From positions 62,001-126,000 of the forward strand of contig NZ_JAFCMM010000001.1 in the NCBI RefSeq assembly GCF_018131225.1: DNA of 64,000 nt. The letters are read 5' to 3'. The stretch is from Bradyrhizobium sp. U87765 SZCCT0048. GTDB lineage: Bacteria; Pseudomonadota; Alphaproteobacteria; Rhizobiales; Xanthobacteraceae. A model generated the notes under the pieces. That model searched no databases. It saw nothing but the letters and a program-made list of their open reading frames with translations, and was not told the DNA's origin. Shown in pieces: positions 42,570 to 54,630 of this stretch; within the stretch, counting starts at the first letter, position 1; each line of letters begins with the position of its first letter. The position numbers and the translations under genes were made by a program.

Positions 42570-43559
42570 ATGACCAGGGGCAATGCCGAGCCGGATTTCG
42601 TCTTCTCCCGGGAGGAAGAGCTCAGGGCCTTTCGCGACATGACCCTGATCCGGCGCTTCGAAGAGCGCTGTGGGCAAATGTACGGTGAAGGCCTGATCGC
42701 GGGTTTCTGCCACCTCTACATCGGCCAGGAAGCCGTGGTGGTCGGCATGCAGATGGCCATCGGCGAAGGCGATCAGGTCATCACGGCCTACCGCGACCAT
42801 GGTCATGCGCTGATGTCCGGCATGGATCCCGGGACGGTGCTGGCCGAACTGACGGGTCGGATCGACGGCGCGTCAAAGGGGAAGGGTGGTTCGATGCACA
42901 TGTTCGCGCCGGACCGCGGCTTCTATGGCGGTCATGGCATCGTCGGGGCGCAGGTGTCGCTGGGCACGGGGCTGGCGCTTGCCAACAAGTATCGCGGCAA
43001 TGACCGCGTCTGTCTGACCTATTTCGGCGACGGCGCCTCGAACCAGGGCCAGGTCTACGAGAGCTTCAACATGGCGAAGATCTGGAACCTGCCGGTGGTC
43101 TATGTCATCGAAAACAACCATTACGGCATGGGCACCAGCATCGAGCGCGCTTCGGCCAATCTCGACCTGTCCCAGCGCGGGCTGTCCATGGACATTCCCG
43201 GCGAACGGGTCGACGCCATGGATGTCCGCGCGGTCCGGGCCGCCGGCGTCAGAGCCGTGGCATACGCCCGGTCGGGCAACGGGCCGTTCATCCTCGAAAT
43301 GCTGACCTACCGCTATCGCGGTCACTCGATGTCGGATCCGGCCAGGTATCGGTCCCGTGAAGAGGTCCAGAAGGTCAAGGACCAGAACGACCCGATCGAC
43401 CGGTCCCGGGCTCGGATCCTGGACGACGGCCATGCCACCGCCGACGACCTCAAGCGGATCGAAAACGAGGTCCGGGCCATCGTCGCCGAGGCCGTCGACT
43501 TCGCCAAGGCCAGTCCGTTTCCCGAGCCGTCGGAGCTCTACACGGACGTCTATGCGTGA
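42570..43559 (+). CDS. Orphan thiamine-pyrophosphate dehydrogenase E1 alpha (PdhA-like)
   Basis: A 329-residue E1 alpha subunit of the pyruvate/acetoin/branched-chain 2-oxo acid dehydrogenase group. The ThDP motif GDGASNQG to ENN is complete, as are GHGIVGAQVSLGTGLA and the phosphorylation-loop region YRYRGHSMSDP. Similarity looks closest to pyruvate or acetoin dehydrogenase. Unusually, no E1 beta, E2 or E3 gene follows: the next gene is a convergent tetR. It therefore needs a beta subunit encoded elsewhere or is a leftover. Confidence 0.87.
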   Translation: MTRGNAEPDFVFSREEELRAFRDMTLIRRFEERCGQMYGEGLIAGFCHLYIGQEAVVVGMQMAIGEGDQVITAYRDHGHALMSGMDPGTVLAELTGRIDGASKGKGGSMHMFAPDRGFYGGHGIVGAQVSLGTGLALANKYRGNDRVCLTYFGDGASNQGQVYESFNMAKIWNLPVVYVIENNHYGMGTSIERASANLDLSQRGLSMDIPGERVDAMDVRAVRAAGVRAVAYARSGNGPFILEMLTYRYRGHSMSDPARYRSREEVQKVKDQNDPIDRSRARILDDGHATADDLKRIENEVRAIVAEAVDFAKASPFPEPSELYTDVYA

Positions 43560-43869
43560 CCGCTGACCATTGGCCAGACTGGCGGCTGTCGGGCCGATGC
43601 TTAGCCTGCGGCGCGCACGGCAGGGTCGATGCGCGGTCTCAATTGGCTCGTCCAAGCTATTGGACTAATTTCGTAAAATTGTCCGGCTGACCGTCGCAGA
43701 ACGCCGCCGCCACACGCGCCAAAACGCCTGTCAGGTTATATTCCATAATATACCTTATGCGAATTGGGTCGTGCCGGACGGGGGCTCGCTGAAGCCGCTG
43801 CGTGCATGTGCCCGTCGCTTGTCGATGCGGTCTGTCGATGACGTCGAACGCCGGCCCGTGACGTCCCCG
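43560..43869. other. Convergent gap between E1 alpha and tetR genes
   Basis: No gene or RNA is recognised. TATATT-CCAT-AATATA (43737-43752) is a six-base AT-rich inverted repeat, conspicuous against the GC-rich surroundings. It shares TATATTCC with the presumed TetR operator upstream of the tetR gene. Confidence 0.4.
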
Positions 43870-44568
43870 TCAGCGGTCGCTGCTGCGCCCGGCATCGGCG
43901 CTGCGGGCCTCGTGGTCGAGCTGCAGGAACATGGCGAGCGCCAGCCGATCGACCATTTCCCCGGTCTCGATTCCGACCGTCCTCGGCTTGTTCTGGATGG
44001 CGTTGATCAGCGTGCCGAACACCATCTGGAACGCGAACGCGACCGTGCGCTCCTTGGCGGCCCGACGGCCCCGGCCCATCCGGGCCAGCAGCAGCGGCAT
44101 CGCCCGGGCCACGATGGCGCCGCCGGTCTCGCTGACGGTCACCCAGCGTGCCGGCTGGATGGCCTTGTACTGCATGGCCGCCCGCAGCACGCCGGCGTTG
44201 TCGCGGATCGTGGTGGTCACCACCGTGACGACGTCGCGGCAGATCGCGGCGAGGCCCGCCTCGGTCCGGTCGTCGGCGGCCAGCGCCGCGTCGACGGCGA
44301 CGAGGCACCGTCTGGTCACCAGCGACATCAGGGCGGCGAAGAAGGCGTCCTTGCTCTCGAACCGGCCGTAGAACGCGCCGATGGTGACGCCGAGGCGCCC
44401 GCAAAGTTCGTCGATCGAGAGCTCGTCGAAGGTGCAGTCGCCGAGCATCGCGGCGCCGGTTTCCAGCAACGCGACGGTGGTCTCCTGGCTGCGCCGCTGC
44501 CGGGTCGGGCGAATGCCGGGCAGGTCCTGCACCAGCGGCCATCCGGCGATCTCGATGCCCTCGCTCAC
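43870..44568 (-). CDS. TetR-family transcriptional regulator
   Basis: A protein of about 232 residues with an N-terminal HTH (SIDELCGRLGVTIGAFYGRFESKDAFF) of AcrR/TetR type and a helical ligand-binding domain. GTG at 44568 follows GCGGGGCGCTGC and leaves the adjacent inverted repeat outside the gene; longer starts up to 44628 would run across that repeat. It is divergent from the ferredoxin-P450 pair and is its likely repressor. Confidence 0.85.
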   Translation of the reverse strand: MSEGIEIAGWPLVQDLPGIRPTRQRRSQETTVALLETGAAMLGDCTFDELSIDELCGRLGVTIGAFYGRFESKDAFFAALMSLVTRRCLVAVDAALAADDRTEAGLAAICRDVVTVVTTTIRDNAGVLRAAMQYKAIQPARWVTVSETGGAIVARAMPLLLARMGRGRRAAKERTVAFAFQMVFGTLINAIQNKPRTVGIETGEMVDRLALAMFLQLDHEARSADAGRSSDR

Positions 44569-44603
44569 GCAGCGCCCCGCTAAAATCATATTGACAGCTA
44601 TAT

Positions 44604-44619
44604 TATAGTCGAGACTATA
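44604..44619. promoter_or_regulatory. Probable TetR operator upstream of the ferredoxin/P450 genes
   Basis: TATAGTC (44604-44610), GA, GACTATA (44613-44619): perfect seven-base arms with a two-base centre in the divergent gap between tetR and the ferredoxin gene. The site is AT-rich, as promoters here would be. Assignment rests on position and symmetry. Confidence 0.55.
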
Positions 44620-44726
44620 TTCCTGCACAACAGAAGGGGCCGACGCGCGTCGCGCGGACGAGACCCCTCTTCCGATCTCCGACGCGGCTCGCGCGGACGG
44701 TCGGTTCTCTCAGGGAGGATTCTTGG

Positions 44727-44936
44727 ATGCCGGCCAAGATCAGACTGCGCGTCGATCCCGACAAGTGCCAGGGGCACAGCCGCTGCAAATCGCTGGCGCC
44801 GGAGCTATTCGAGCTCGACGAATACGGCAACGCCCGCGAGATCGGCGACGGTGCCGTCCCCGATGAACTGGTCGAGAAAGCCTATCTCGCCAAATCCAAC
44901 TGTCCCGAACTCGCCATCGAGATCATCGAAGACTGA
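44727..44936 (+). CDS. [3Fe-4S]/[4Fe-4S] ferredoxin with CxxHxxC motif, P450 partner
   Basis: A 69-residue ferredoxin. The cluster motif is C14-x2-H17-x2-C20 and C59-P60, so His replaces the second cysteine of a [4Fe-4S] site. Such CxxHxxC(X)nCP ferredoxins are known P450 redox partners in actinomycetes and Rhodopseudomonas palustris. ATG follows GGGAGGATTCTTGG. It lies 96 bases before the P450 gene and presumably feeds it electrons from a ferredoxin reductase encoded elsewhere. Confidence 0.9.
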   Translation: MPAKIRLRVDPDKCQGHSRCKSLAPELFELDEYGNAREIGDGAVPDELVEKAYLAKSNCPELAIEIIED

Positions 44937-45032
44937 TCCGTGCCGAACGTGTGCGGCCTCGGGCCGTCGCGCGTTCACGGATGGAGGCCGCTTACGATTC
45001 AAGTCTAGCCGTATCCAGCACAACCGCAGGGG

Positions 45033-46229
45033 ATGACGTCCATGCGCTCTACGCCCGTGACCGACTGGCTGAACGACTTCGACCATACGGATCCCACCTG
45101 GACAAATGATCCCTTCCCGATCTGGGAGCAATTGCGGGCCAAATGCCCGGTCGCCCACACCGATCGCTTTCTCGGAGTCTATCTGCCGACGACTTATGAG
45201 GCGGTGAAGGAAATCGCCTACGACACCGAGCACTTTTCGTCGCGTCGCGTCGTCGTCCGCCATGTCCGTCCCGAGCCGGTGATCCCCTCGCCGCCGATCA
45301 CCTCCGATCCGCCGCTTCACAAGAGCGCCAAGCAGGTGCTGCTGCCGCCGTTCACCCCGGACGCGGTGAAGAAGATCGAACCGCGGGTGCGGGCGATCTG
45401 CAACGAGCTGATCGACGAGCTCGCGGGCAGCGATCGCTGTGACGCCGCCGCGCAATACGCCAAGCATATTCCGGTGCGCACCATCGCCCACATGCTTGGC
45501 ATTCCCGAGGCCGACAGCCAGCAGTTCATCACCTGGATTCACGAGATCCTCGAGCTCGGTGTCCATGACGACGCCGTGCTGATGAAGGCGGTCAAGGAGA
45601 TGAGCGCCTATTTCGCGGGACATATCGAGGAGCGCAAGGCGCGGCCGCGCGACGATCTCATCATGGACCTGATGCGGGCGCGCATGCCCGACGGCACGCC
45701 ATTTTCCGACGCCCATGTGCTGGGATCGCTGCGGCTGCTGCTGATCGCCGGCATCGACACCACCTGGAGCGCGATCGGCTCCTCGCTCTGGCATCTGGCG
45801 AAGACGCCAGCCGACCGCCACCGCCTCGTCGCCGAGCCGGAACTGCTGCCGTTCGCCATCGAGGAGTTCCTGCGGGCCTATGCCCCCGTGACGATGGCGC
45901 GCGAGGTGATGAAGGAGACGGTGGTGAGCGGCTGTCCGATCAAGCCGGGCAACATGGTGCTGCTGTCGTTCCCCGCGGCCAATCGCGATCCGGCCATGTT
46001 CCCCGACGCCGACAAGGTCATCATCGACCGCAAGGAGAACCGCCACGCTGCCTTTGGCCTCGGCATTCACCGCTGTGTCGGCTCCAATCTGGCGCGGATG
46101 GAGATGACGGTGGCGCTGCAGGAGTGGCTGAAGCGCATTCCGGACTTCAGCCTCGATCCGGCGGGCCAGACCACCTGGTCCGAAGGCACCGTGCGCGGTC
46201 CGCGCCAGCTTCCACTGCGGCTCGGCTGA
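45033..46229 (+). CDS. Cytochrome P450 (bacterial class I)
   Basis: A 398-residue soluble P450 monooxygenase. The I-helix oxygen-activation motif is AGIDTTWS, the K-helix ExxR is EEFLR, and the heme loop FGLGIHRCVG carries the axial Cys348. No membrane anchor. ATG at 45033, or 45042 which is better spaced from CAGGGG. Substrate not assignable; the ferredoxin gene directly upstream is its partner and the TetR gene its likely regulator. Confidence 0.93.
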   Translation: MTSMRSTPVTDWLNDFDHTDPTWTNDPFPIWEQLRAKCPVAHTDRFLGVYLPTTYEAVKEIAYDTEHFSSRRVVVRHVRPEPVIPSPPITSDPPLHKSAKQVLLPPFTPDAVKKIEPRVRAICNELIDELAGSDRCDAAAQYAKHIPVRTIAHMLGIPEADSQQFITWIHEILELGVHDDAVLMKAVKEMSAYFAGHIEERKARPRDDLIMDLMRARMPDGTPFSDAHVLGSLRLLLIAGIDTTWSAIGSSLWHLAKTPADRHRLVAEPELLPFAIEEFLRAYAPVTMAREVMKETVVSGCPIKPGNMVLLSFPAANRDPAMFPDADKVIIDRKENRHAAFGLGIHRCVGSNLARMEMTVALQEWLKRIPDFSLDPAGQTTWSEGTVRGPRQLPLRLG

Positions 46230-46244
46230 CGACGGCCAGCCGGG

Positions 46245-49969
<3,725 letters not shown>

Positions 49970-50947
49970 TCAGTCATGTTCGGCCTCCCCCTTGCCCATC
50001 TCCGCCTTGACCACAAAACTGTTCTCGGCGGCATACCGCTCGCCGACATCGAGGCCGGCGCGGATCTCGGCATGAACAGCGTCCTGGTCCCCGACGTCGA
50101 CCGGCCGGGCTTCGATCTTGTCGCCTTCGCGCACGAAGATGACGGTCTTGTTCTCGAGGGTCTGGATGGCGCCGACGCGCACGGCGACCGCGACGGTGCG
50201 CTTGGCGAGCACGAGGCGCGCCGTGACGAACAGGCCCGGGCGCAGCCGTCCGTCCGGATTCGGCAGCACGACGCGGGCGAGCGCGGTCTGGGTGTCGCTG
50301 GCGCCGACCGGCGAGATGTAGGACACGGTCCCCTTGAGGTCGCCGCCGCCGTCGTCGGGATCGATCAGCACCTCGTCGCCGATGCGGACCCGCTTGAGAT
50401 CCTGGCGGTAGACCGACAGATCGACCCAGATGGTCGAGAGGTCGGCGACCACGAAGGCCGGCTTCTGTTCGGAGGCGTATTCGCCGAGTGAAATCTGGCG
50501 GTCGATGATCGTGCCACTGATCGGCGCCTTGAGGTCGTAGGCGGTCAGGCTCTGGTTGCTCTCGACTGCCGCGAGCTGGTCGCCCTTGGCCACGGTGTCG
50601 CCGATCCGCCGGCGGATGTCGCGGACGATGCCCGGGAAGCGCGGCGTCACCTGCACCACCGCCTCCTGGTTGGCGCGCATGATGCCGTTGAGCTGCAGCG
50701 TGTCGTTGAGAACGGCACTGGTCGCCTCGCGCAGCACGACGCCGGCAGCCGCGAGCTTGACGTCGCTGATCACGACGCGATCGGCGCCGTGTTCGTCCTG
50801 TTCGGCATGGTTGTCGCGCGCCTTGTCCTTGCGCTCGGGCGCCTTCGCCGCCGGTTCGGCCGCGGGCGGCGAATAGGCCTTGATCGCGACGCCTGCGACG
50901 GCAACGACCGCAACCGCGGCAATGAGGCCTTTCAGCCAGGTTGTCAT
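49970..50947 (-). CDS. czcB: RND efflux periplasmic adaptor, CzcB type
   Basis: A 325-residue membrane-fusion protein with an N-terminal membrane anchor (AAVAVVAVAGVAIKAY), a charged His/Asp-rich linker (DNHAEQDEHGAD) that may bind metal, then the lipoyl/barrel-sandwich and beta-barrel domains (ISGTIIDRQISLGEYAS). It joins the pump to the outer-membrane channel. Its start overlaps the stop of the channel gene (ATGA). Confidence 0.9.
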   Translation of the reverse strand: MTTWLKGLIAAVAVVAVAGVAIKAYSPPAAEPAAKAPERKDKARDNHAEQDEHGADRVVISDVKLAAAGVVLREATSAVLNDTLQLNGIMRANQEAVVQVTPRFPGIVRDIRRRIGDTVAKGDQLAAVESNQSLTAYDLKAPISGTIIDRQISLGEYASEQKPAFVVADLSTIWVDLSVYRQDLKRVRIGDEVLIDPDDGGGDLKGTVSYISPVGASDTQTALARVVLPNPDGRLRPGLFVTARLVLAKRTVAVAVRVGAIQTLENKTVIFVREGDKIEARPVDVGDQDAVHAEIRAGLDVGERYAAENSFVVKAEMGKGEAEHD

Positions 50948-52218
50948 CGTGCGCCCTCCCGCGCCAGTACGAACGGATTGCCGACCAGTCCTTCGATGGT
51001 GGCGACCGCGATATGGAAATTCTGCAGGGCTTCCTGCTCGCGCAGTCGCGCCTGGGCGAGCGTTCCCTGCGCGTCCAGCAACTCCAGCAGCGTGAAACGT
51101 CCCTGCCCGTAGCCGTTCTCGATCGCCTCGGCGGCCTGGCGCGCCTTGGGAATCGCGGAGTCGCGCAGCACCGCGAGTTCGCGCAGCGAGCCCTGCGCGG
51201 TATCGTAGGCCCGTCCCGCCAGCACGGTCAGCGCGGCCTTGCTGGTGGCCCGCTCGGCATGGGTCTTGGCGAGGCTTTCCTGCGCCGACAGGATGTTGCC
51301 CTGGTTCTGGTCGAACACCGGGATCGGCACCGAGACGCCGAGGCGCACCGCATCGTCGCCGGTGTCGTTGAAGTGACGCCAGCCGGCGCTGAGGCGCACG
51401 TCGGGATAGGGCTTGAGCCGGGCGATCAGCAGTTCGGCGTTGCGCTGCGCGTACACCGCGGTCCAGCGCATCAGTTGCGGGTTGGCGTCGATTGCCGCCA
51501 GCACCGACTGAAACCCGGGCGGTCGTCCGGTGGCCTCGAAGCGTCCGGCGACGACCGACGCCTTCAGCGACGTGTCGCCCATCAGGACCGCCAGATCGCG
51601 CCGCGTGCTGGCGAGCGCGGCGCGAACCCGCTCGCGGTCGGCCTTGACGAGATCGGAAGCGACCTGTGCGCGGCTGGTCTCGGCCGGCGATGACGCACCG
51701 GCTTCGACCCGCCGCTGCAGCAACGGCGCAAGACGATCGATCGCCGCGATCTGCTCGTCCAGGATCTGGATACGGCGCTGAGTTCCCAGCACGGTGACGA
51801 AGGCGATCGCCGTCTCGGACAGCACCTCGAGCCGCGCCGCGCGGCGTTGCCAGACCGCGGCTTCGACCCCGGCCGCGCCCGCGGCCACCCTCGCCTCGCG
51901 CTTGCCGAACAATTCGAACAACTGGCTGATCTGCAGCGTCGTCTCCGCCGAGCGGGTGCCGCGGTAGGGTCCGGACCCCAGCGAGTTGTCCTGTTCGTAG
52001 GACACCTCCGGGTTGATCAGCGCGCCTGCCTGGATGCGCTGGCCCGTGGCGATGCCGACCTCGCGTTCGGCCGATGTCAGGCGCGGATTGGCGGCGAGCG
52101 CACGTTGCAACGCGCTCTGCAGCGTCAATGTCTGGGCGTGCGAGGGTATGGCCGGGCTGAGGCCGGCGATCAGCAGCGACGCGCCCAGGAGGCGTGCCGC
52201 GGCACGATGGGAAAGCAT
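50944..52218 (-). CDS. czcC: Outer-membrane efflux channel, TolC/CzcC family
   Basis: A 424-residue OEP-family protein with a signal peptide ending SHAQT and two tandem OEP repeats (long heptad-rich helices such as LERLAPLLQRRVEAG and a VSLALR-type second half). It forms the exit duct of the CzcCBA complex. It is upstream of czcB on the same transcript, 55 bases after the small protein gene. Confidence 0.9.
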   Translation of the reverse strand: MLSHRAAARLLGASLLIAGLSPAIPSHAQTLTLQSALQRALAANPRLTSAEREVGIATGQRIQAGALINPEVSYEQDNSLGSGPYRGTRSAETTLQISQLFELFGKREARVAAGAAGVEAAVWQRRAARLEVLSETAIAFVTVLGTQRRIQILDEQIAAIDRLAPLLQRRVEAGASSPAETSRAQVASDLVKADRERVRAALASTRRDLAVLMGDTSLKASVVAGRFEATGRPPGFQSVLAAIDANPQLMRWTAVYAQRNAELLIARLKPYPDVRLSAGWRHFNDTGDDAVRLGVSVPIPVFDQNQGNILSAQESLAKTHAERATSKAALTVLAGRAYDTAQGSLRELAVLRDSAIPKARQAAEAIENGYGQGRFTLLELLDAQGTLAQARLREQEALQNFHIAVATIEGLVGNPFVLAREGAR

Positions 52219-52273
52219 GACAATGACCTCGATGACGACAACATCGGGCGCGTGCGCCCGCAGGTGACGAAAA

Positions 52274-52645
52274 TCAGGTCAGATGCTTGGGGGGCGGCGT
52301 ATCGAGCCCGGGCACCGAACCCGCGAGGGTTGGCGCGGTTGCGAGCCGCACAGGCCGCATCGCATCGCGCTGCGCCAGTCCGGTCTCCGACGGCGCGGGA
52401 ACCGAGACCGTGAAGCAGCCATGGCAATGATGATCGGCGATCAACGCCTTGTCGGCGATGTCGATGCCGCTGTCGGGAGCCGCGGAGACCACGACAATAC
52501 CGCCGGCGGCCGGGCCCGTGACATCGAGGTCACACGCGCCATGCAAGCCGATCGCGACGACGTAGACCAGCATGCACAGGCCTGCTATGACCCGGCGCAG
52601 CGCCGGGCGGCGTAACCATGCTGTCTGGAACCATCGGGCGGCCAT
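52274..52645 (-). CDS. Small exported Cys/His protein at the head of the czc operon
   Basis: A 123-residue protein with an N-terminal membrane-spanning or signal segment (RRVIAGLCMLVYVVAIGLHGAC) and a later DHHCHGCF motif, a cluster of three His and two Cys in seven positions that looks metal-binding. The tail is proline-rich. It holds the position of CzcI-like small proteins at the start of the operon. Resembles the DUF2946 group, with moderate confidence. A GTTAT-AGA-ATAAC dyad lies upstream. Confidence 0.7.
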   Translation of the reverse strand: MAARWFQTAWLRRPALRRVIAGLCMLVYVVAIGLHGACDLDVTGPAAGGIVVVSAAPDSGIDIADKALIADHHCHGCFTVSVPAPSETGLAQRDAMRPVRLATAPTLAGSVPGLDTPPPKHLT

Positions 52646-52700
52646 TCGCGGATCTCGATTGCTGATGCACGGCTAGCATGGCGCGACTGGCGCTGTCGAC

Positions 52701-52713
52701 GTTATAGAATAAC
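52701..52713. promoter_or_regulatory. Short dyad in the presumed czc promoter
   Basis: GTTAT-AGA-ATAAC is a five-base inverted repeat in the AT-rich 100-base gap between the czc operon start (52645) and the convergent-side end of the peptide-transport operon. On the minus strand it sits within TTGTTATTCTATAACG, a plausible promoter/operator for metal-responsive control. Confidence 0.35.
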
Positions 52714-52745
52714 AATTCGATTGCTTTTTTGCCGCGTTGCGCGCG

Positions 52746-53633
52746 TCACCGTTCGTTGGGATCGAGCGCGTCGCGCAGGCCGTCGCCGACGAGGTTGAGT
52801 GACAGCACGACCAGAAAAATCGCCAACCCCGGCCACAGTGCCATCCAGGGCGCGCTGGCGAGGAAGCGCTGGGCGGCGTTCAGCATGCTGCCCCACGACG
52901 GCGCCGGGGGCTGCTGGCCGAGACCAAGGAACGACAGCGCAGCTTCGGCGATGATCGCCGCGGCGATCGACAGTGTCGCCTGCACCAGCACCGCAGGCAG
53001 GATGTTGGGCAAGATGTGGACGCAGGCGATGCGCAGTGGCGAGTTGCCGAGGGTGCGCGCCGCCTCGACATATTCCTCGCCGCGGACGTTCATCACCTGT
53101 CCCCGGGTCAGGCGAATGAAGATCGGTGTCGTGGTGACGCCGATCGCAATCATGGCGTTGGCAAGGCTTGGGCCGAGAAACGCGGCAAGCGCGATGGCGA
53201 GGATCAGGAAGGGACACGCCAGCATGGCATCGGTGATGCGGCTGATCAGCGCGTCGACCACGCCGCCACGATAGCCGGCCAGCAATCCCAGCGGCACGCC
53301 GACGCCAAGCGCGATGGTCACGGAGATCAGGCCGGCGAGCAGCGACGCGCGTGCGCCGGTGATGACGCGGCTGAAGACGTCGCGGCCAAGCTCATCGGTT
53401 CCGAACCAGTGCAGCAGCGATGGCGGTTTGCGCACGGTGGCCCAGCCGGTGGCCGTCGGATCATAGGGGCTGACCAGCGGCGCGAGGATGGCGAGCACGA
53501 CGAACAGTGTCAGCACGACGAACCCGAGCAGCGCGCCCGGGCGTCGCATCAGCCGCCGCGCGACAGCCTTGCCTGGGCTGTCCGCCGGTTGCACCTCGGC
53601 GACGTCACCGAGTGGTTTGGCGAGGTCCGTCAT
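52746..53633 (-). CDS. Peptide/nickel-type ABC transporter permease (DppC family)
   Basis: A 295-residue permease: short cytoplasmic N-terminus, OppC_N helix (LMRRPGALLGFVVLTLFVVLA), periplasmic loop GTDELGRDVFSRV typical of DppC, then the BPD_transp_1 core with EAA loop EYVEAARTLG. It overlaps the upstream permease by four bases (ATGA). No ATPase gene follows: the next gene belongs to the czc operon. Confidence 0.9.
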   Translation of the reverse strand: MTDLAKPLGDVAEVQPADSPGKAVARRLMRRPGALLGFVVLTLFVVLAILAPLVSPYDPTATGWATVRKPPSLLHWFGTDELGRDVFSRVITGARASLLAGLISVTIALGVGVPLGLLAGYRGGVVDALISRITDAMLACPFLILAIALAAFLGPSLANAMIAIGVTTTPIFIRLTRGQVMNVRGEEYVEAARTLGNSPLRIACVHILPNILPAVLVQATLSIAAAIIAEAALSFLGLGQQPPAPSWGSMLNAAQRFLASAPWMALWPGLAIFLVVLSLNLVGDGLRDALDPNER

Positions 53634-54574
53634 CCCCCGTCCCTCAGGCGCGGATTGGCCAGCATGTAGGCGAGATCGGCGATCAGGTTGAGCCCGATAT
53701 ACGTCGAGGCGGTCACCAGCACGACGCCCTGCACCACCGCGTAATCGCGGTTGAAGACGGCATCGACGATCAGCTTGCCGAAACCCGGCACCGAAAAGAT
53801 CTGTTCGGTCAGCACCGCGCCGGACAACAGCGTGCCGAGTTCGAGCGCGCCCAGCGTGATGATCGGCGTCAGGGCGTTGCGCAATGCGTGGCGCAGGATG
53901 ACCGCGGTTTCGCTGATCCCCTTGGCGCGTGCGGTGCGGATATAGTCGCTGTCCAGCACCTCCAGCATGGCGCTGCGGGTGTGGCGCATCAGGATCGCGG
54001 CGATCGCATTGCCGAGAACGAAGGCCGGCAGGATGGTCGAGGCGAGGCTCGCGCGCCAGTCCTCGGACAACGGCACATAGCCCGACGCCGGCAGCCAGTT
54101 CAGCTCGATCGAGAACAGGAAGATCAGCAGCATGCCGAGCCAGAAGTTCGGCGTGGAGATTCCCCACAGCGCCACGAGATTGGCGATGTAGTCCCACGCC
54201 GTGCCCCTCTTCACTGCCGAGACCACGCCGGCGGGCACGCCGATCAGGAACGCGATCAGAAATGCCATGCCGGCCAGTTGCAGCGTGACCGGCAGCTTCT
54301 GTCCGATCAGCGTGCGGACCGGCACCTTGATCCGCAGGGACTCGCCGAGGTCGCCCGCCAGCACGCCCTTGACCCAGTAGAGGTATTGCACCGGCAACGG
54401 CTGATCGAGACGATATTGCTGGCGGATCTGGGCGATCACGGCCGGATCGCGCTCCTCGCCCGCCATCACCAGAGCGGGATCTCCCGGCAGCAGCTGTTGC
54501 AGCGTGAAGATCAGCACCGAGACGAAGAACAGCGTCGGCACCAGTTGCAGCAGGAGGCGACCAAGGAAGATCAT
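53630..54574 (-). CDS. Peptide/nickel-type ABC transporter permease (DppB family)
   Basis: A 314-residue permease with MIFLGRLLLQLVPTLFFVSVLIF at the start and the conserved DppB/OppB segment YIRTARAKGISE for ATPase contact. It pairs with the DppC-like protein. The start lies 56 bases after the binding-protein stop. Substrates of this class range over peptides, glutathione, nickel and opines. Confidence 0.9.
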   Translation of the reverse strand: MIFLGRLLLQLVPTLFFVSVLIFTLQQLLPGDPALVMAGEERDPAVIAQIRQQYRLDQPLPVQYLYWVKGVLAGDLGESLRIKVPVRTLIGQKLPVTLQLAGMAFLIAFLIGVPAGVVSAVKRGTAWDYIANLVALWGISTPNFWLGMLLIFLFSIELNWLPASGYVPLSEDWRASLASTILPAFVLGNAIAAILMRHTRSAMLEVLDSDYIRTARAKGISETAVILRHALRNALTPIITLGALELGTLLSGAVLTEQIFSVPGFGKLIVDAVFNRDYAVVQGVVLVTASTYIGLNLIADLAYMLANPRLRDGG

Positions 54575-54630
54575 GCGCCCCTCACCTCAGCACAGCGGCG
54601 GATGGCGGCAGCGGTCATGTCAGCGCTCCG

